In this document: one piece after another, positions 19,354 through 27,658 of the stretch
Layout: each line of letters opens with the position of its first letter
Position numbering within the stretch: the stretch's first letter is position 1
NCBI RefSeq assembly: GCF_031432425.1
Contig: NZ_JAVKPH010000001.1
Span: 186,001-250,000, forward strand
Source: Ruixingdingia sedimenti
GTDB taxonomy: Bacteria; Pseudomonadota; Alphaproteobacteria; Rhodobacterales; Rhodobacteraceae
Length of the DNA: 64,000 nucleotides
Reading direction: 5' to 3'
The notes under the pieces: generated by a model
What the model saw: the letters and a program-made list of their open reading frames with translations, nothing else
Databases searched by the model: none
What the model was told of the DNA's origin: nothing
Made by a program: the position numbers and the translations under genes

Positions 19354-21015
19354 TTGGACGAATTCGACGTGATCGTTGTCGGCTCTGGCGCTGGCGGGCT
19401 GTGCGCGGCCATCGTGGCGGCGCAGCAGGGACTGAAGGTGCTGGTGGTGGAAAAGGCCAAGGTGTTCGGCGGCACCACGGCACTGTCGGGCGGCATGGCC
19501 TGGATCCCCGACAACCACCACATGAAGGCCAAGGGCGTCGAGGACAGCCGCGATCAGGCCGACACCTATCTGCGCGCGGTCCTGGGCAACTGGTACGACG
19601 GCGCGCGCGTCGGCGCCTTCCTCGACGCCGCACCCGAGATGCTGCGGCACATGGAGGCGACGACCGAACTGCGCTTCTTCGCCAGCCCGACGCCGGACTA
19701 TCAGCCCAACAACCCCGGCGCGACCAACCACCGCGGCGTGGTGGCGGTGGAATACGACGGCAGCCGGCTCGGCGACCACCTGCAATACCTGCGCCGGCCC
19801 TATACCGAATTCACCGTGTTCGACACGATGCAGGTGGCGGGCGCGGATGTGGTGCCGCTGCGCAAGGCGTTCCGGTCGGCCGCGGGGTTCAAGCATACGA
19901 CCCGGATGCTGCTGCGCCACGCCGCACAGGTCGCGCGCCATGGGCGCGGCACGCGGCTGGTGGCGGGCAATGCGCTGGCGGGGCGTCTGCTGAAATCGGC
20001 GCTGGACGCGGGCGTGACGCTCTGGCGCGAAACCCCCGCCCTGCGGCTGACCCGCGACGACGACCGCGTGACCGGCCTCGTCGTGCGCCGCGAGGGGCGC
20101 GAGGTCGCGCTGACCGCGCGCCGCGGCGTGGTGCTGGCGGCCGGCGGCTTCGGCGCCAACGACGAATTGCGGCAGAAGTTCATGCCGCTGGCCGACCACC
20201 ACGTCTCGATCCAGCCCGAGGACAACCAGGGCGACGGCATCCAGATGGGGATCGGCGTGGGCGGGCGGCTGGTGGCCGACAACCCGTCGAACGGGATCTA
20301 CATTCCGGTGTCGCGGGTGAAGGACGAAAACGGGCGCGAACGCCGCTTCCCCCATATCATGATCGACCGCTACATGCCCGGCTCCATCGCCGTCGATCCG
20401 CAGGGCAAGCGGTTCGTGAACGAGGCCGACAGCTACCAGAACTTCGTGATGACCATGCAGTCTCTCGGCCTGCCCAAGGTCCACATGATCGCCGGGCACG
20501 ACTTCCTGCGCCGCTACGGCATGGGGCTGGCGCGGCCCTTCCCCTATTCGGTGAAGAAGTGGATCCGCAACGGCTATCTGATCGAGGCGCAGACCATCGC
20601 GGAACTGGCCGGCAAGATCGGCGCCGATCCGGCGGTGCTGGAAGCGACGGTGAAACGGTTCAACGACTTCGCCGCCCGCGGCGAGGACCCCGATTTCCAC
20701 CGCGGCGAGGATGCGCATTCCCGCTTCCGCGGCGATCAGGAAAACAAGCCCAACCCCAGTGTCGCCCCCGTGGGCCCCGGCCCCTACTACGCCATCGCGC
20801 TGATCCCGGGCGACCTGAGTTCCGTCGCCGGGCTTGCGACCGACGAACGCGCCCGGGTGCTGGACGGCGAGGACAAGCCGGTGAAGGGGCTCTACGCCGT
20901 GGGGCTCGACATGAACTCGCTCAGCCGCGGGCTTTACCCGGCGGGCGGATCTAGCCTCGGCCCGGCGCTGACCTTCGGCTATATCGCGGCGAAGGACATC
21001 ATCGCGGGGGCGTGA
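19354..21015 (+). CDS. FAD-dependent dehydrogenase, 3-ketosteroid-1-dehydrogenase (KstD)-like
   Basis: Flavoprotein of 553 residues in the fumarate reductase/KstD superfamily; members insert a C=C bond next to a carbonyl in cyclic ketones. The N-terminal FAD site VVGSGAGGLCAAIVAAQQG is followed by FGGTTALSGGMAWIP, and the end reads YPAGGSSLGPALTFGYIAAK, all KstD-like. I prefer the TTG at 19354, which has GGAGG 8 nt upstream and starts directly before the FAD motif. A GTG at 19333 would add 7 residues but lacks a ribosome site. Without other steroid ring genes, a steroid substrate should not be assumed. Confidence 0.88.
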   Translation: MDEFDVIVVGSGAGGLCAAIVAAQQGLKVLVVEKAKVFGGTTALSGGMAWIPDNHHMKAKGVEDSRDQADTYLRAVLGNWYDGARVGAFLDAAPEMLRHMEATTELRFFASPTPDYQPNNPGATNHRGVVAVEYDGSRLGDHLQYLRRPYTEFTVFDTMQVAGADVVPLRKAFRSAAGFKHTTRMLLRHAAQVARHGRGTRLVAGNALAGRLLKSALDAGVTLWRETPALRLTRDDDRVTGLVVRREGREVALTARRGVVLAAGGFGANDELRQKFMPLADHHVSIQPEDNQGDGIQMGIGVGGRLVADNPSNGIYIPVSRVKDENGRERRFPHIMIDRYMPGSIAVDPQGKRFVNEADSYQNFVMTMQSLGLPKVHMIAGHDFLRRYGMGLARPFPYSVKKWIRNGYLIEAQTIAELAGKIGADPAVLEATVKRFNDFAARGEDPDFHRGEDAHSRFRGDQENKPNPSVAPVGPGPYYAIALIPGDLSSVAGLATDERARVLDGEDKPVKGLYAVGLDMNSLSRGLYPAGGSSLGPALTFGYIAAKDIIAGA

Positions 21016-21056
21016 GGCCCCCCACCCCGGCGGCGGCTGCGGCGGAAAGCGCGGTG

Positions 21057-21075
21057 GCCTCCGGCGGGGATATTT
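21057..21075 (+). repeat. Short dispersed repeat, copy 1
   Basis: The 19-mer GCCTCCGGCGGGGATATTT occurs identically here and at 31904-31922. Both copies lie just downstream of rightward genes and are followed by a similar TGAAA stretch 9-10 nt later. I recall like strings in other Rhodobacteraceae intergenic regions, which I cannot verify here. Confidence 0.7.
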
Positions 21076-21120
21076 GGGCCAGCCTGAAAACACCGGCGGC
21101 GCTTTCCCCGTTGAGAGCGT

Positions 21121-21171
21121 GTGGTGCGCCACTGGTTCGGGAACCACCAGGCAACGGGGCTGGCCCCCGGC
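21121..21171 (+). repeat. Dispersed palindromic element, copy 2
   Basis: Carries TGGTGCGCCACTGGTTC (21122-21138) and GGGGCTGGCCCCCGGC (21156-21171), the same two blocks in the same order as the minus strand of 16660-16708. Here the flanking long arm is not perfect, so the copy is degenerate. It lies between the convergent flavoprotein and DMT permease genes. Confidence 0.65.
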
Positions 21172-21201
21172 CCTGCCCTCTTCGCCCGCGCGAACGCCGG
21201 G

Positions 21202-22101
21202 TCAGCCCGCCGCGCGGCGCGCCAGACGGTCGCGGTGCATCAGGTAGATCCCGCTCGCCACGATCACCAGGCTGCCCGTCACCGTCCAGATGTCGGGCAG
21301 ATCGCCGAACACCAGATAGCCGAGCGACGCGCTCCAGATCATTTGCAGGTAGTTGTAGGGCGCCAGCGCCGAGGCGGCGGCGATGCGGTAGGCGCGCACC
21401 ACCAGAAACTGCCCCGTCGCCCCCGTGACGCCGAGCCCGCACATCATCAGCCAGTGCAGCGGCTCGTCCGGCACCGGGCCGGTGGCGATGACCGCCGGCC
21501 CCATCACCACCAGCGCCATGATCGCGGGGATGAACATCAGGCTTTCCTGCGTCTCGGTCGCGGCCAGCATCCGGGTGGCCACGGCAAAGCCGCTGTAGGT
21601 CGTCACCGCCATCAGCGCGATCACATGGCCGATGTGAAAGCCCCCCAAGCCCGGCCGGGTGATGATCAGCACCCCCGCCAGCCCCGAGAGGACCGCGGCA
21701 TACCGCTGCCATTCCACCCGTTCCTTCAGGAACACCCGCCCCATGACCACGATCATCAACGGACCGAGGAAAATGATCGAGATGAATTCCGCCAGTTGCA
21801 GCGTGTCGAGCGCGGCAAAGCTGAACACCCCCGACAACAGCAGCAGGCAGGACCGCAGCACATGCCGCCACGGCTGCCGGGTGCCGAAATTGCGCGGGCG
21901 GGTCCAGATGCGGAACAGCGCCGCGACCAGCACCCCCTGCACCATGAACCGGATCCAGCTGGCAAAGGGCGGGTAGACGCCATCGCGGATCAGGTATTTC
22001 GCCGCGGCATCGGTGCAGGAAAACAGGAAGAAGGCGGCGATGATGAACCAGATCGCGACAAGGGGCGTCGGCGCTGGCCGGGGTGTGGGGGGCGTGGACA
22101 A
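21202..22101 (-). CDS. DMT superfamily (EamA) permease
   Basis: Inner-membrane transporter with ten predicted helices arranged as two EamA halves (IWFIIAAFFLFSCTDAAAKYL at the start; VTGATGQFLVVRAYRIAAAS and YLQMIWSASLGYLVFGDLP in the second half). Substrate unknown. The start is uncertain. No ATG lies near the first helix; the only in-frame ATG (22221) would add 40 Pro/Arg-rich residues. I take the TTG at 22101, which gives 299 residues, normal for the family, although its ribosome site is weak. It follows the SDR gene closely and may be cotranscribed. Confidence 0.75.
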   Translation of the reverse strand: MSTPPTPRPAPTPLVAIWFIIAAFFLFSCTDAAAKYLIRDGVYPPFASWIRFMVQGVLVAALFRIWTRPRNFGTRQPWRHVLRSCLLLLSGVFSFAALDTLQLAEFISIIFLGPLMIVVMGRVFLKERVEWQRYAAVLSGLAGVLIITRPGLGGFHIGHVIALMAVTTYSGFAVATRMLAATETQESLMFIPAIMALVVMGPAVIATGPVPDEPLHWLMMCGLGVTGATGQFLVVRAYRIAAASALAPYNYLQMIWSASLGYLVFGDLPDIWTVTGSLVIVASGIYLMHRDRLARRAAG

Positions 22102-22225
22102 TTCGGTCTGGGGCCATGCCGCAGCGGTGCGGGGACCGCCCGGGCCGCATACGGGGTGCGGCAGGCCGGGCGGCGCGGGCCCGTGCCGGGGGGCTGCGGG
22201 CCCCGCCCGGCACGGGCCCACGGGA

Positions 22226-23053
22226 TCACTTGTTGGCCTGGAACTTCTGCACCATCAGCGCCTGCGACAGCCCGCCGTCGCAGTTCACGTTCTGCCCCGT
22301 CACATAGGACGCCGCCGGCGAGGCCAGATAGACGATCGTGTCGGCCAGTTCCGACGGCTGCCCCAGCCGGCCCATGGGGATGCGGTCCTCGCGCTGGCGG
22401 CGGGTTTCCGGCGTCATGTTGGCGCGCAGCAGCGGCGTTTCGGTGGTGCCGGGGCTGACCACGTTCACCCGGATGCCATCGGCCGCCCATTCCAGCGCCA
22501 TGGTCCGCGTCAGCGAGATCAGCGCCGCCTTGGACGGCCCGTAGGGCCCGCCGTTCGGATAGGCCGACCCGCCCGCCAGCGACGAGACGTTGACCACGGC
22601 GGCATGCGCGCTTTGGCGCAGCATCGGCAGGCAGGCGCGGGCCAGAAGCAGCGCGCCCTCGACATTCACCGCGAAGGAATGCCGCCAGACATCGAGGCTC
22701 ACATCCTCCAGCGCCGCGGGCGCGATCACGCCCGCGCAGTTGACCAGGATGTCGAGCCCGCCGAACGCCGCCCGCGTCGCCGCCAGCGCCGCGGCGATGC
22801 CCGCCTCGTCGGTCACGTCGAAGGCCACGGCGATCGCCTGCCCGCCCGCGGCATTGATACCGGCGGCGACCGTTTCGGCCATGTCGGCGCGGCGGTCGCC
22901 CACCACCACGCGGGCGCCGTTAAGGGCCAGCGTCTGCGCCACGGATTCGCCGATGCCGCTGCCGCCGCCGGCGACCAGCGCCACAAGGCCATCGAGCAGC
23001 GAAACGCGCATCCAGTCGCGCGGGCGGTCGGCGGGGGCGGAAGAAGCGGCCAT
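22226..23053 (-). CDS. Short-chain dehydrogenase/reductase (SDR), first
   Basis: NAD(P)-dependent oxidoreductase of 275 residues, classical SDR. Cofactor motif AGGGSGIGE near 29-37, NCAG, catalytic Ser in NVSSLAG and Tyr-Lys in YGPSK. The C-terminal GQNVNCDGGLS is typical of FabG-like enzymes. ATG 23053 has AGAGG upstream. One of eight SDRs in the window, so it likely oxidises or reduces a hydroxyl/keto intermediate of the catabolic pathway. A GGTACAG-N20-TAG element lies 69-98 nt upstream. Confidence 0.9.
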   Translation of the reverse strand: MAASSAPADRPRDWMRVSLLDGLVALVAGGGSGIGESVAQTLALNGARVVVGDRRADMAETVAAGINAAGGQAIAVAFDVTDEAGIAAALAATRAAFGGLDILVNCAGVIAPAALEDVSLDVWRHSFAVNVEGALLLARACLPMLRQSAHAAVVNVSSLAGGSAYPNGGPYGPSKAALISLTRTMALEWAADGIRVNVVSPGTTETPLLRANMTPETRRQREDRIPMGRLGQPSELADTIVYLASPAASYVTGQNVNCDGGLSQALMVQKFQANK

Positions 23054-23121
23054 GGAAATACCTCTGGAACGTGAAGGGCAGGACCCCGGGAGGGGCCCTG
23101 CCAGTTGCATCGTGTTCGGGC

Positions 23122-23151
23122 CTACAGGCCCCGTGCCCGCCGGTCTGTACC
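23122..23151 (-). promoter_or_regulatory. GGGACAG-N20-TA element upstream of the SDR gene
   Basis: On the minus strand GGTACAG (23151-23145), exactly 20 nt, then TAG (23124-23122). The T of TAG is 71 nt from the start codon at 23053. The same layout recurs before four other catabolic units (26180, 27625, 31989 and 44039). Confidence 0.45.
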
Positions 23152-23204
23152 CGTGATGCGGGACCGGCGCAAAGGTGCGGCCCCCTGCGGGGCCGCACCC
23201 GGGA

Positions 23205-24500
23205 TCAGCCGAACAGCAGGTTCGGCAGGTAGAGCGACACGGCGGGGAAGGCCGCGATGATGGCCACCCGGATCACATCGACCGAGATGAAGGGGATGAC
23301 GCCCTTGATGATGCTGAGGATCGGCACATCCGGCGCGACCGAACGCATCACGAACAGGTTGATCCCGACCGGCGGCGTGATCAGACCCAGTTCGCACAGC
23401 ACCACCAGCAGCACGCCGAACCACACCGGATCGAAGCCGAGGCCGATCACCACCGGGAAGAACAGCGGCACCGTCAGCAGGATCATCGACATCGATTCCA
23501 TCAGCATGCCGAGGATGATGTAGATGATGCAGATCACCACGATCACCGCCGTGGGCGAGAAGCCGGAGCCCGTGACGAAATCCAGCAGCGCGTTATGCGC
23601 CCCCGAATAGTTCAGGAACTCGGTGAACAGCGCCGCGCCGATGATCAGCGCGAACAGCACGGCCGAGGTCCGGGCGCTGTCGAGCAGGATGTCGTAGAGC
23701 TTGTGCAGCGTCAGTTGCCGCCGCACCAGCGCGATGACGAAGGCGCCGAAGGCACCGAAGCCCGCCGCCTCGGTCGCGGTGAAGAAGCCGGAATAGATAC
23801 CCCCGATCACCACGACGAACAGCAGCAGCGCCGCCCAGACACCGCCGAGCGCCTGGATCCGGTCGCGCCAGGGTGCGCGGGCGGCGGGCGGGGCGGCATC
23901 GGGGTTGCGCCAGACGGTCCAGCGCACCGCGACCATGTACAGCAGGATGCCGATCATCCCCGGGATGAAGCCCGCGGCATAAAGCTTGCCGATATGGGTT
24001 TCGGTGATGATGCCGTAGACGACCATCAGAACGCTCGGCGGGATCAGGATGCCGAGCGTCGCACCCGCCGCGATGGAGGCGGTCGACAGGCCGTCATGGT
24101 AGCCATACTGGCGCATCGACGGCATCGCCACCTTGCCCATCGTCACCACGGTCGCCACGCTCGATCCGCAGATCGAGGCGAAACCGCCCGAGGCCATGAC
24201 CGTCGCCGTGGCCAGCCCCCCCCTGCGGTGGCCGAGAAAGGCCTGCGCGGCGCGGTAAAGCTCTTTCGATACGCCGGTGCCGGCGACGAGGTTGCCCATC
24301 AGGATGAACAGCGGGATCACCACCATCCCGTAGGTCATGGTGCTGTCGCGCGACACGAGCGCGACCATGGTCGAGGCCGCCTTCCAGCTGACCAGATAGC
24401 CGAAGCCGAAGAACCCGACGACGCCCATCGCGATGGCGATCGGCACGCGCAGGAAGATGAGCACGAACGAGGCCAGAAAGCCGACAATTGCTACGGTCAT
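23205..24500 (-). CDS. TRAP transporter large permease (DctM family), first system
   Basis: Inner-membrane subunit of a tripartite ATP-independent periplasmic transporter, using an ion gradient to import organic acids. The 431-residue length and about 12 hydrophobic segments match DctM. Family landmarks are FLRVPIAIAMGVVGFFGFGY at the start, SGGFASICGSSVATVVTMG in the middle and LITPPVGINLFVMRS near the end. Its start lies 3 nt after the small permease stop. It completes the dctP-dctQ-dctM order with the next two genes. Confidence 0.95.
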   Translation of the reverse strand: MTVAIVGFLASFVLIFLRVPIAIAMGVVGFFGFGYLVSWKAASTMVALVSRDSTMTYGMVVIPLFILMGNLVAGTGVSKELYRAAQAFLGHRRGGLATATVMASGGFASICGSSVATVVTMGKVAMPSMRQYGYHDGLSTASIAAGATLGILIPPSVLMVVYGIITETHIGKLYAAGFIPGMIGILLYMVAVRWTVWRNPDAAPPAARAPWRDRIQALGGVWAALLLFVVVIGGIYSGFFTATEAAGFGAFGAFVIALVRRQLTLHKLYDILLDSARTSAVLFALIIGAALFTEFLNYSGAHNALLDFVTGSGFSPTAVIVVICIIYIILGMLMESMSMILLTVPLFFPVVIGLGFDPVWFGVLLVVLCELGLITPPVGINLFVMRSVAPDVPILSIIKGVIPFISVDVIRVAIIAAFPAVSLYLPNLLFG

Positions 24501-24503
24501 GTG

Positions 24504-25049
24504 TCAGTGCTCCTTTTCCGATTTGGCGCCCGTCACGCCATCGGCGCCGATACCCTCGGCTTCCAGCATCCGCTCCAGTTCGGCGTTGCCGATATGGATG
24601 TCGCGGCGGAACAGCAGCGCGACAAAGCAGAGCGCCGTGATCCCGGCCAGAATGGACATCGCAAAGATGACCGGCGCCAGCGGGATACCGAGCGTCGGGG
24701 TACGGTCGGCATAGCCGAGCGCCATGCCGCCCAGGATCCAGAGCCGCCAGGCGATAAGCGCGAACAGCGCCCCGCCCAGGATCCCCACCAGCAGCTTGCG
24801 GATGAAATCCAGCAGCGGCGTGCGGATCACGTCGATGAGGTCGACCACGATGTGATCGCCGCGGAAGGCCACGCTGGGCAGCAGAAAGAAGATGCTGCCG
24901 GCAAGAACGATTTCCGTCAGTTCGGACCCACCCGGCAGCGGCCGGTTGAGAAAGTTCCGCCCGATGACATCGATGAAGGTGATGACCATCAGAAGGAACA
25001 GCAGGAAGGATGCGGCAATTCCCGTCAGTGTCTCTATTTTCTTGAACAT
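24504..25049 (-). CDS. TRAP transporter small permease (DctQ family), first system
   Basis: Small membrane subunit of the TRAP importer, 181 residues with four hydrophobic segments. VITFIDVIGRNFLNRPLPGGSELTE is the typical DctQ first-loop signature. The hydrophilic C-terminal tail is about 30 residues long. Located between the binding protein and DctM, with AGGGAGCG upstream of the ATG. Confidence 0.92.
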   Translation of the reverse strand: MFKKIETLTGIAASFLLFLLMVITFIDVIGRNFLNRPLPGGSELTEIVLAGSIFFLLPSVAFRGDHIVVDLIDVIRTPLLDFIRKLLVGILGGALFALIAWRLWILGGMALGYADRTPTLGIPLAPVIFAMSILAGITALCFVALLFRRDIHIGNAELERMLEAEGIGADGVTGAKSEKEH

Positions 25050-25079
25050 CTCGCTCCCTTTCAGGTTGGCGGGCGTGCC

Positions 25080-26114
25080 TTACTTCGCGGCCTGTTCGGC
25101 GGCGGTCACTTCGGCGCGGAATGCGGCCAGCACGGCCAGCGGATCGGCCAGGCCCTTGGCCTTGGCGCGTTCGGCCCAGTCGGCCTCGAGCGGCTTGACC
25201 ACCTCTTTCAGTTCCGCCACGAACGCATCGCTTGCGGTTTCCACCTTCAGCGTGGGGGTGGCGCGCATGGTTTCCTCGGAATCCGCATCGGCGATGTAGA
25301 AGCTCGTCCCCATCGACAGCGCCAGCGCCTCGTGCGACACCGCGTTGATCGCCTCGCGGTCCTCGGCCGAGATCTTGGCCCAGGTCGAGGGGTTCACGAT
25401 CACCGCCAGGGCAGAGCTGAACAGGCCGCCGGGCACCAGCGTGGCATGGCCCATCAGGTCGATCATGTTCATGTTCTTGGCGGTTTCACGCTGCGCGAGG
25501 CTGCCGTCGATGGTGCCCGCGGTCAACATCTCGAAGGTTTCGGCCGAGGATTTCAGGATCGGGATCGCACCGACCGCGTTCAGCAGCGCGGTGGTGTACG
25601 GGCCGGTCGAGCGCAGCTTGAGCCCCTTGAAGTCCTCGATGCTGCGCACCGGTTTTTTCAGCGTCAGCACGTTGCCGGGCGCGTTCGACATGATCGTCAT
25701 CAGTTCGACGCCCTCGAACTCGTTCAGCGGCTCCATATGCTCGCGGTAATAGCGGTTGAAGATCGGCGCGAAGATGCGCGCGTCGTTGCCCAGGAACGAG
25801 AGTTCCGCCATTTCCGCCAGCGGGAAACGGCCGGGGGTATAGCCGGCGACGATGAAGGACACATCGGCCAGGCCGTCGCGCACCACGTCGAACTGGCTCA
25901 GCGCCGTGCCCACCATCTTGGGCAGCACCTCGACCTTGACGCGGCCTTCTGTCACCTTCTCGATTTCCGCGAACCAGGGATACATGACGCGCTGGTTGAC
26001 GTGGTGCTGGTCGGGCAGCCACGAGGAATATTTCATCGTCACGGTCTCGGCCCAGCTTGCAGCCGCGGTGGCGATGGTGGCGGCGGCTGCGACGGCAGCC
26101 AGGATTGCCTTCAT
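25080..26114 (-). CDS. TRAP transporter substrate-binding protein (DctP family), first system
   Basis: Periplasmic receptor of the TRAP importer, 344 residues. Clear signal peptide (MKAILAAVAAAATIATAAASWA, cleavage near 22). The mature protein begins ETVTMKYSSWLPDQHHVNQ. LKLRSTGPYTTALLNAVGAIP contains the Arg that usually binds the substrate carboxylate, and AGTIDGSLAQRE follows. The substrate is probably an organic acid, identity unknown. ATG 26114 has GGAGGAG. First gene of the leftward dctPQM operon, with a GTGACAG-N20-TAC element upstream. Confidence 0.93.
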   Translation of the reverse strand: MKAILAAVAAAATIATAAASWAETVTMKYSSWLPDQHHVNQRVMYPWFAEIEKVTEGRVKVEVLPKMVGTALSQFDVVRDGLADVSFIVAGYTPGRFPLAEMAELSFLGNDARIFAPIFNRYYREHMEPLNEFEGVELMTIMSNAPGNVLTLKKPVRSIEDFKGLKLRSTGPYTTALLNAVGAIPILKSSAETFEMLTAGTIDGSLAQRETAKNMNMIDLMGHATLVPGGLFSSALAVIVNPSTWAKISAEDREAINAVSHEALALSMGTSFYIADADSEETMRATPTLKVETASDAFVAELKEVVKPLEADWAERAKAKGLADPLAVLAAFRAEVTAAEQAAK

Positions 26115-26179
26115 GGGAAAATCTCCTCCGGTTGGTTTTTCCGGGCAGCCATGCCGCCATCGGTTTTGGTTTTCGCGGT

Positions 26180-26209
26180 GTAACAGCGGTGTTTCCGCCC
26201 CGCTGTCAC
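26180..26209 (-). promoter_or_regulatory. GGGACAG-N20-TA element upstream of the first dctP
   Basis: Minus strand GTGACAG (26209-26203), 20 nt, TAC (26182-26180); the T is 68 nt from the dctP start. A variant of the element seen at 23122, 27625, 31989 and 44039. Confidence 0.4.
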
Positions 26210-26272
26210 TTGTGTCGGGGACAGAAGGGTGAGTCGGGTCCGGCGACCATGCCGCCCACCGGCCGCGCGGGC

Positions 26273-26316
26273 ATGGAAAAGCCCGCCCACGCCACCGCGC
26301 GGACGGGCTTTTCCAT
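26273..26316 (-). terminator. Rho-independent-like terminator of the second P450 gene
   Basis: Perfect 13-bp stem ATGGAAAAGCCCG (26273-26285) and CGGGCTTTTCCAT (26304-26316), 18-nt loop, starting 12 nt past the P450 stop. On the minus strand the stem ends in CTTTTCCATG, a short T tract. Confidence 0.7.
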
Positions 26317-26328
26317 TGAAATCCCTGG

Positions 26329-27558
26329 TTATTCCGCCACCACACGCAGAGGTAGAGTGCCCAGCATCCGCATCTGGCTGACCGGGCGGATGGTGGCGGT
26401 CGCGGTCAGTTCCATCGACTTGATTCGCCGGACCAGCGCCGTCAGGATCGAATCGGCCTCCATCCGCGCGATCATCTGGCCGGCGCATTGGTGGTCGGCC
26501 ATGCCGAAGCCCAGGTATTCGCCCACCACCACGCGGTTGATGTCGTAACGTTCGGGGTTTTCCCATTTGCGCGGGTCGCGGTTGGCCGCGCCCATGAACA
26601 TCGTGACCTTGGTGTCGCCCTTCAGCCGATAGCCCGACAGATGCGTGTCGCCCGTCGTCGTGCGCCACGAATACTGGAAGGGGTGATCCATGCGGATCGC
26701 CTCTTCAAAGGCGTTGCGGGTCTTTTTCGGATCGGCCTTGACCGCCTGGAACGCATCGGGGTTCAGCGCCAGCCGGTGCAGAGTGTGGCTGATCGCGCTG
26801 AAGGTGGAATCCACGCCGCCGCCGACGAAGGACCGCACGATGTTGGACGCCACGCCCTCTTCCAGCTCGCCCCGCTCTTCCGCCTCGAACAGCAGATCGG
26901 CGATGGATCCGGGCACCACCGCGTCGCGCTGGCAGGCGGCATCGTACCATTCCATGTAAGGCTCGGCGCCCTTCATGGCGGGGTCGTACAATTCGTTGTG
27001 CGGGCAGCTCTGGTTGAAGCGCATCTCGGCGATGGCCAGCGCCGCCTCGCGTTCCAGCTTGACGCCCACGGCATCGGGGAAGGCGGAAATGACATAGCTG
27101 ATGGCAAGGTCGTTCACCCCGTCGAACTGGCCCTTGCCCACCAGATCCGCGGCGACGCGCTCTGCCCGTTCCTCGAAGAAGCCGCGCATGCGGCGGATGA
27201 CCAGCGGCGACATGGCCCGGGTGACGACGCCGCGGATCTGGGTGTGCTTGGGCGGGTCCACCTCTTGCAGGCGCGAGGGGATGCGGAACTTGCCGGGTTT
27301 GCGGATGTCCTGATAGCTGGTCCCGGCGCCGGTCATGAACCGGCTGTAATCGGTCATCACCTGCCGGGTTTCCTCGTGCCGGGCGACGGCATAGGCCTCG
27401 TACTTCGGCAGCCAGACCACGGGCGCCAGTTCGCGCAGCGCATGGTGCATCGGATAGGGATCCAGCATGTTGCCGAGCGCCCAGGGATCCCAGTCGAAAT
27501 CCGGCGGGTCGAGAAGGTCGGCGTCCAGGGTGGTGCTGGCTTCGGTTACGGCGGACAT
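26329..27558 (-). CDS. Cytochrome P450 monooxygenase, CYP199-like (second)
   Basis: Soluble bacterial P450 of 409 residues, clearly related to the one at 17969 (shared NPERYDI/NPDQF-type blocks and identical domain order). Haem ligand Cys358 is in FGMADHQCAG and the K-helix motif is EEAIRMDHP. The I-helix reads GGGVDSTFSA, with Ser where the Asp-Thr pair normally has Thr. N-terminal DPYPMHHALRELAPVVWLPK is CYP199-like. It is last in a leftward group that also contains an SDR and an NTF2-like protein, and has its own GGGACAG-N20-TAG element. No redox partner genes are nearby. Confidence 0.92.
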   Translation of the reverse strand: MSAVTEASTTLDADLLDPPDFDWDPWALGNMLDPYPMHHALRELAPVVWLPKYEAYAVARHEETRQVMTDYSRFMTGAGTSYQDIRKPGKFRIPSRLQEVDPPKHTQIRGVVTRAMSPLVIRRMRGFFEERAERVAADLVGKGQFDGVNDLAISYVISAFPDAVGVKLEREAALAIAEMRFNQSCPHNELYDPAMKGAEPYMEWYDAACQRDAVVPGSIADLLFEAEERGELEEGVASNIVRSFVGGGVDSTFSAISHTLHRLALNPDAFQAVKADPKKTRNAFEEAIRMDHPFQYSWRTTTGDTHLSGYRLKGDTKVTMFMGAANRDPRKWENPERYDINRVVVGEYLGFGMADHQCAGQMIARMEADSILTALVRRIKSMELTATATIRPVSQMRMLGTLPLRVVAE

Positions 27559-27624
27559 CGCGGGCCTCTTTCGCTATGGCGGTGCGGGACAGCCCGGGGC
27601 TGCCCCGCCATGTCTGCCGCAAGG

Positions 27625-27654
27625 CTAACGCCACCCTGCGGCGGGGTCTGTCCC
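27625..27654 (-). promoter_or_regulatory. GGGACAG-N20-TA element upstream of the second P450
   Basis: Minus strand GGGACAG (27654-27648), 20 nt, TAG (27627-27625), T 69 nt from the start codon at 27558. The 5' flank TAAGGCA is nearly identical to that of the half-element at 29045-29059 upstream of the NTF2-like gene (TTAGGCA). Confidence 0.5.
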
Positions 27655-27658
27655 TGCC

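Noticed and set aside
16770..21015. Reading the region as a steroid-degradation cluster because of the KstD-like enzyme
   Set aside because: No ring-opening, HsaC-like or 9-alpha-hydroxylase genes are present. KstD-like flavoproteins act on varied cyclic ketones.
23175..26183. About 1000-codon plus-strand open frame opposite the first TRAP operon
   Set aside because: His/Gln/Arg/Asp-rich sequence mirrors the codon pattern of the three TRAP genes on the other strand.
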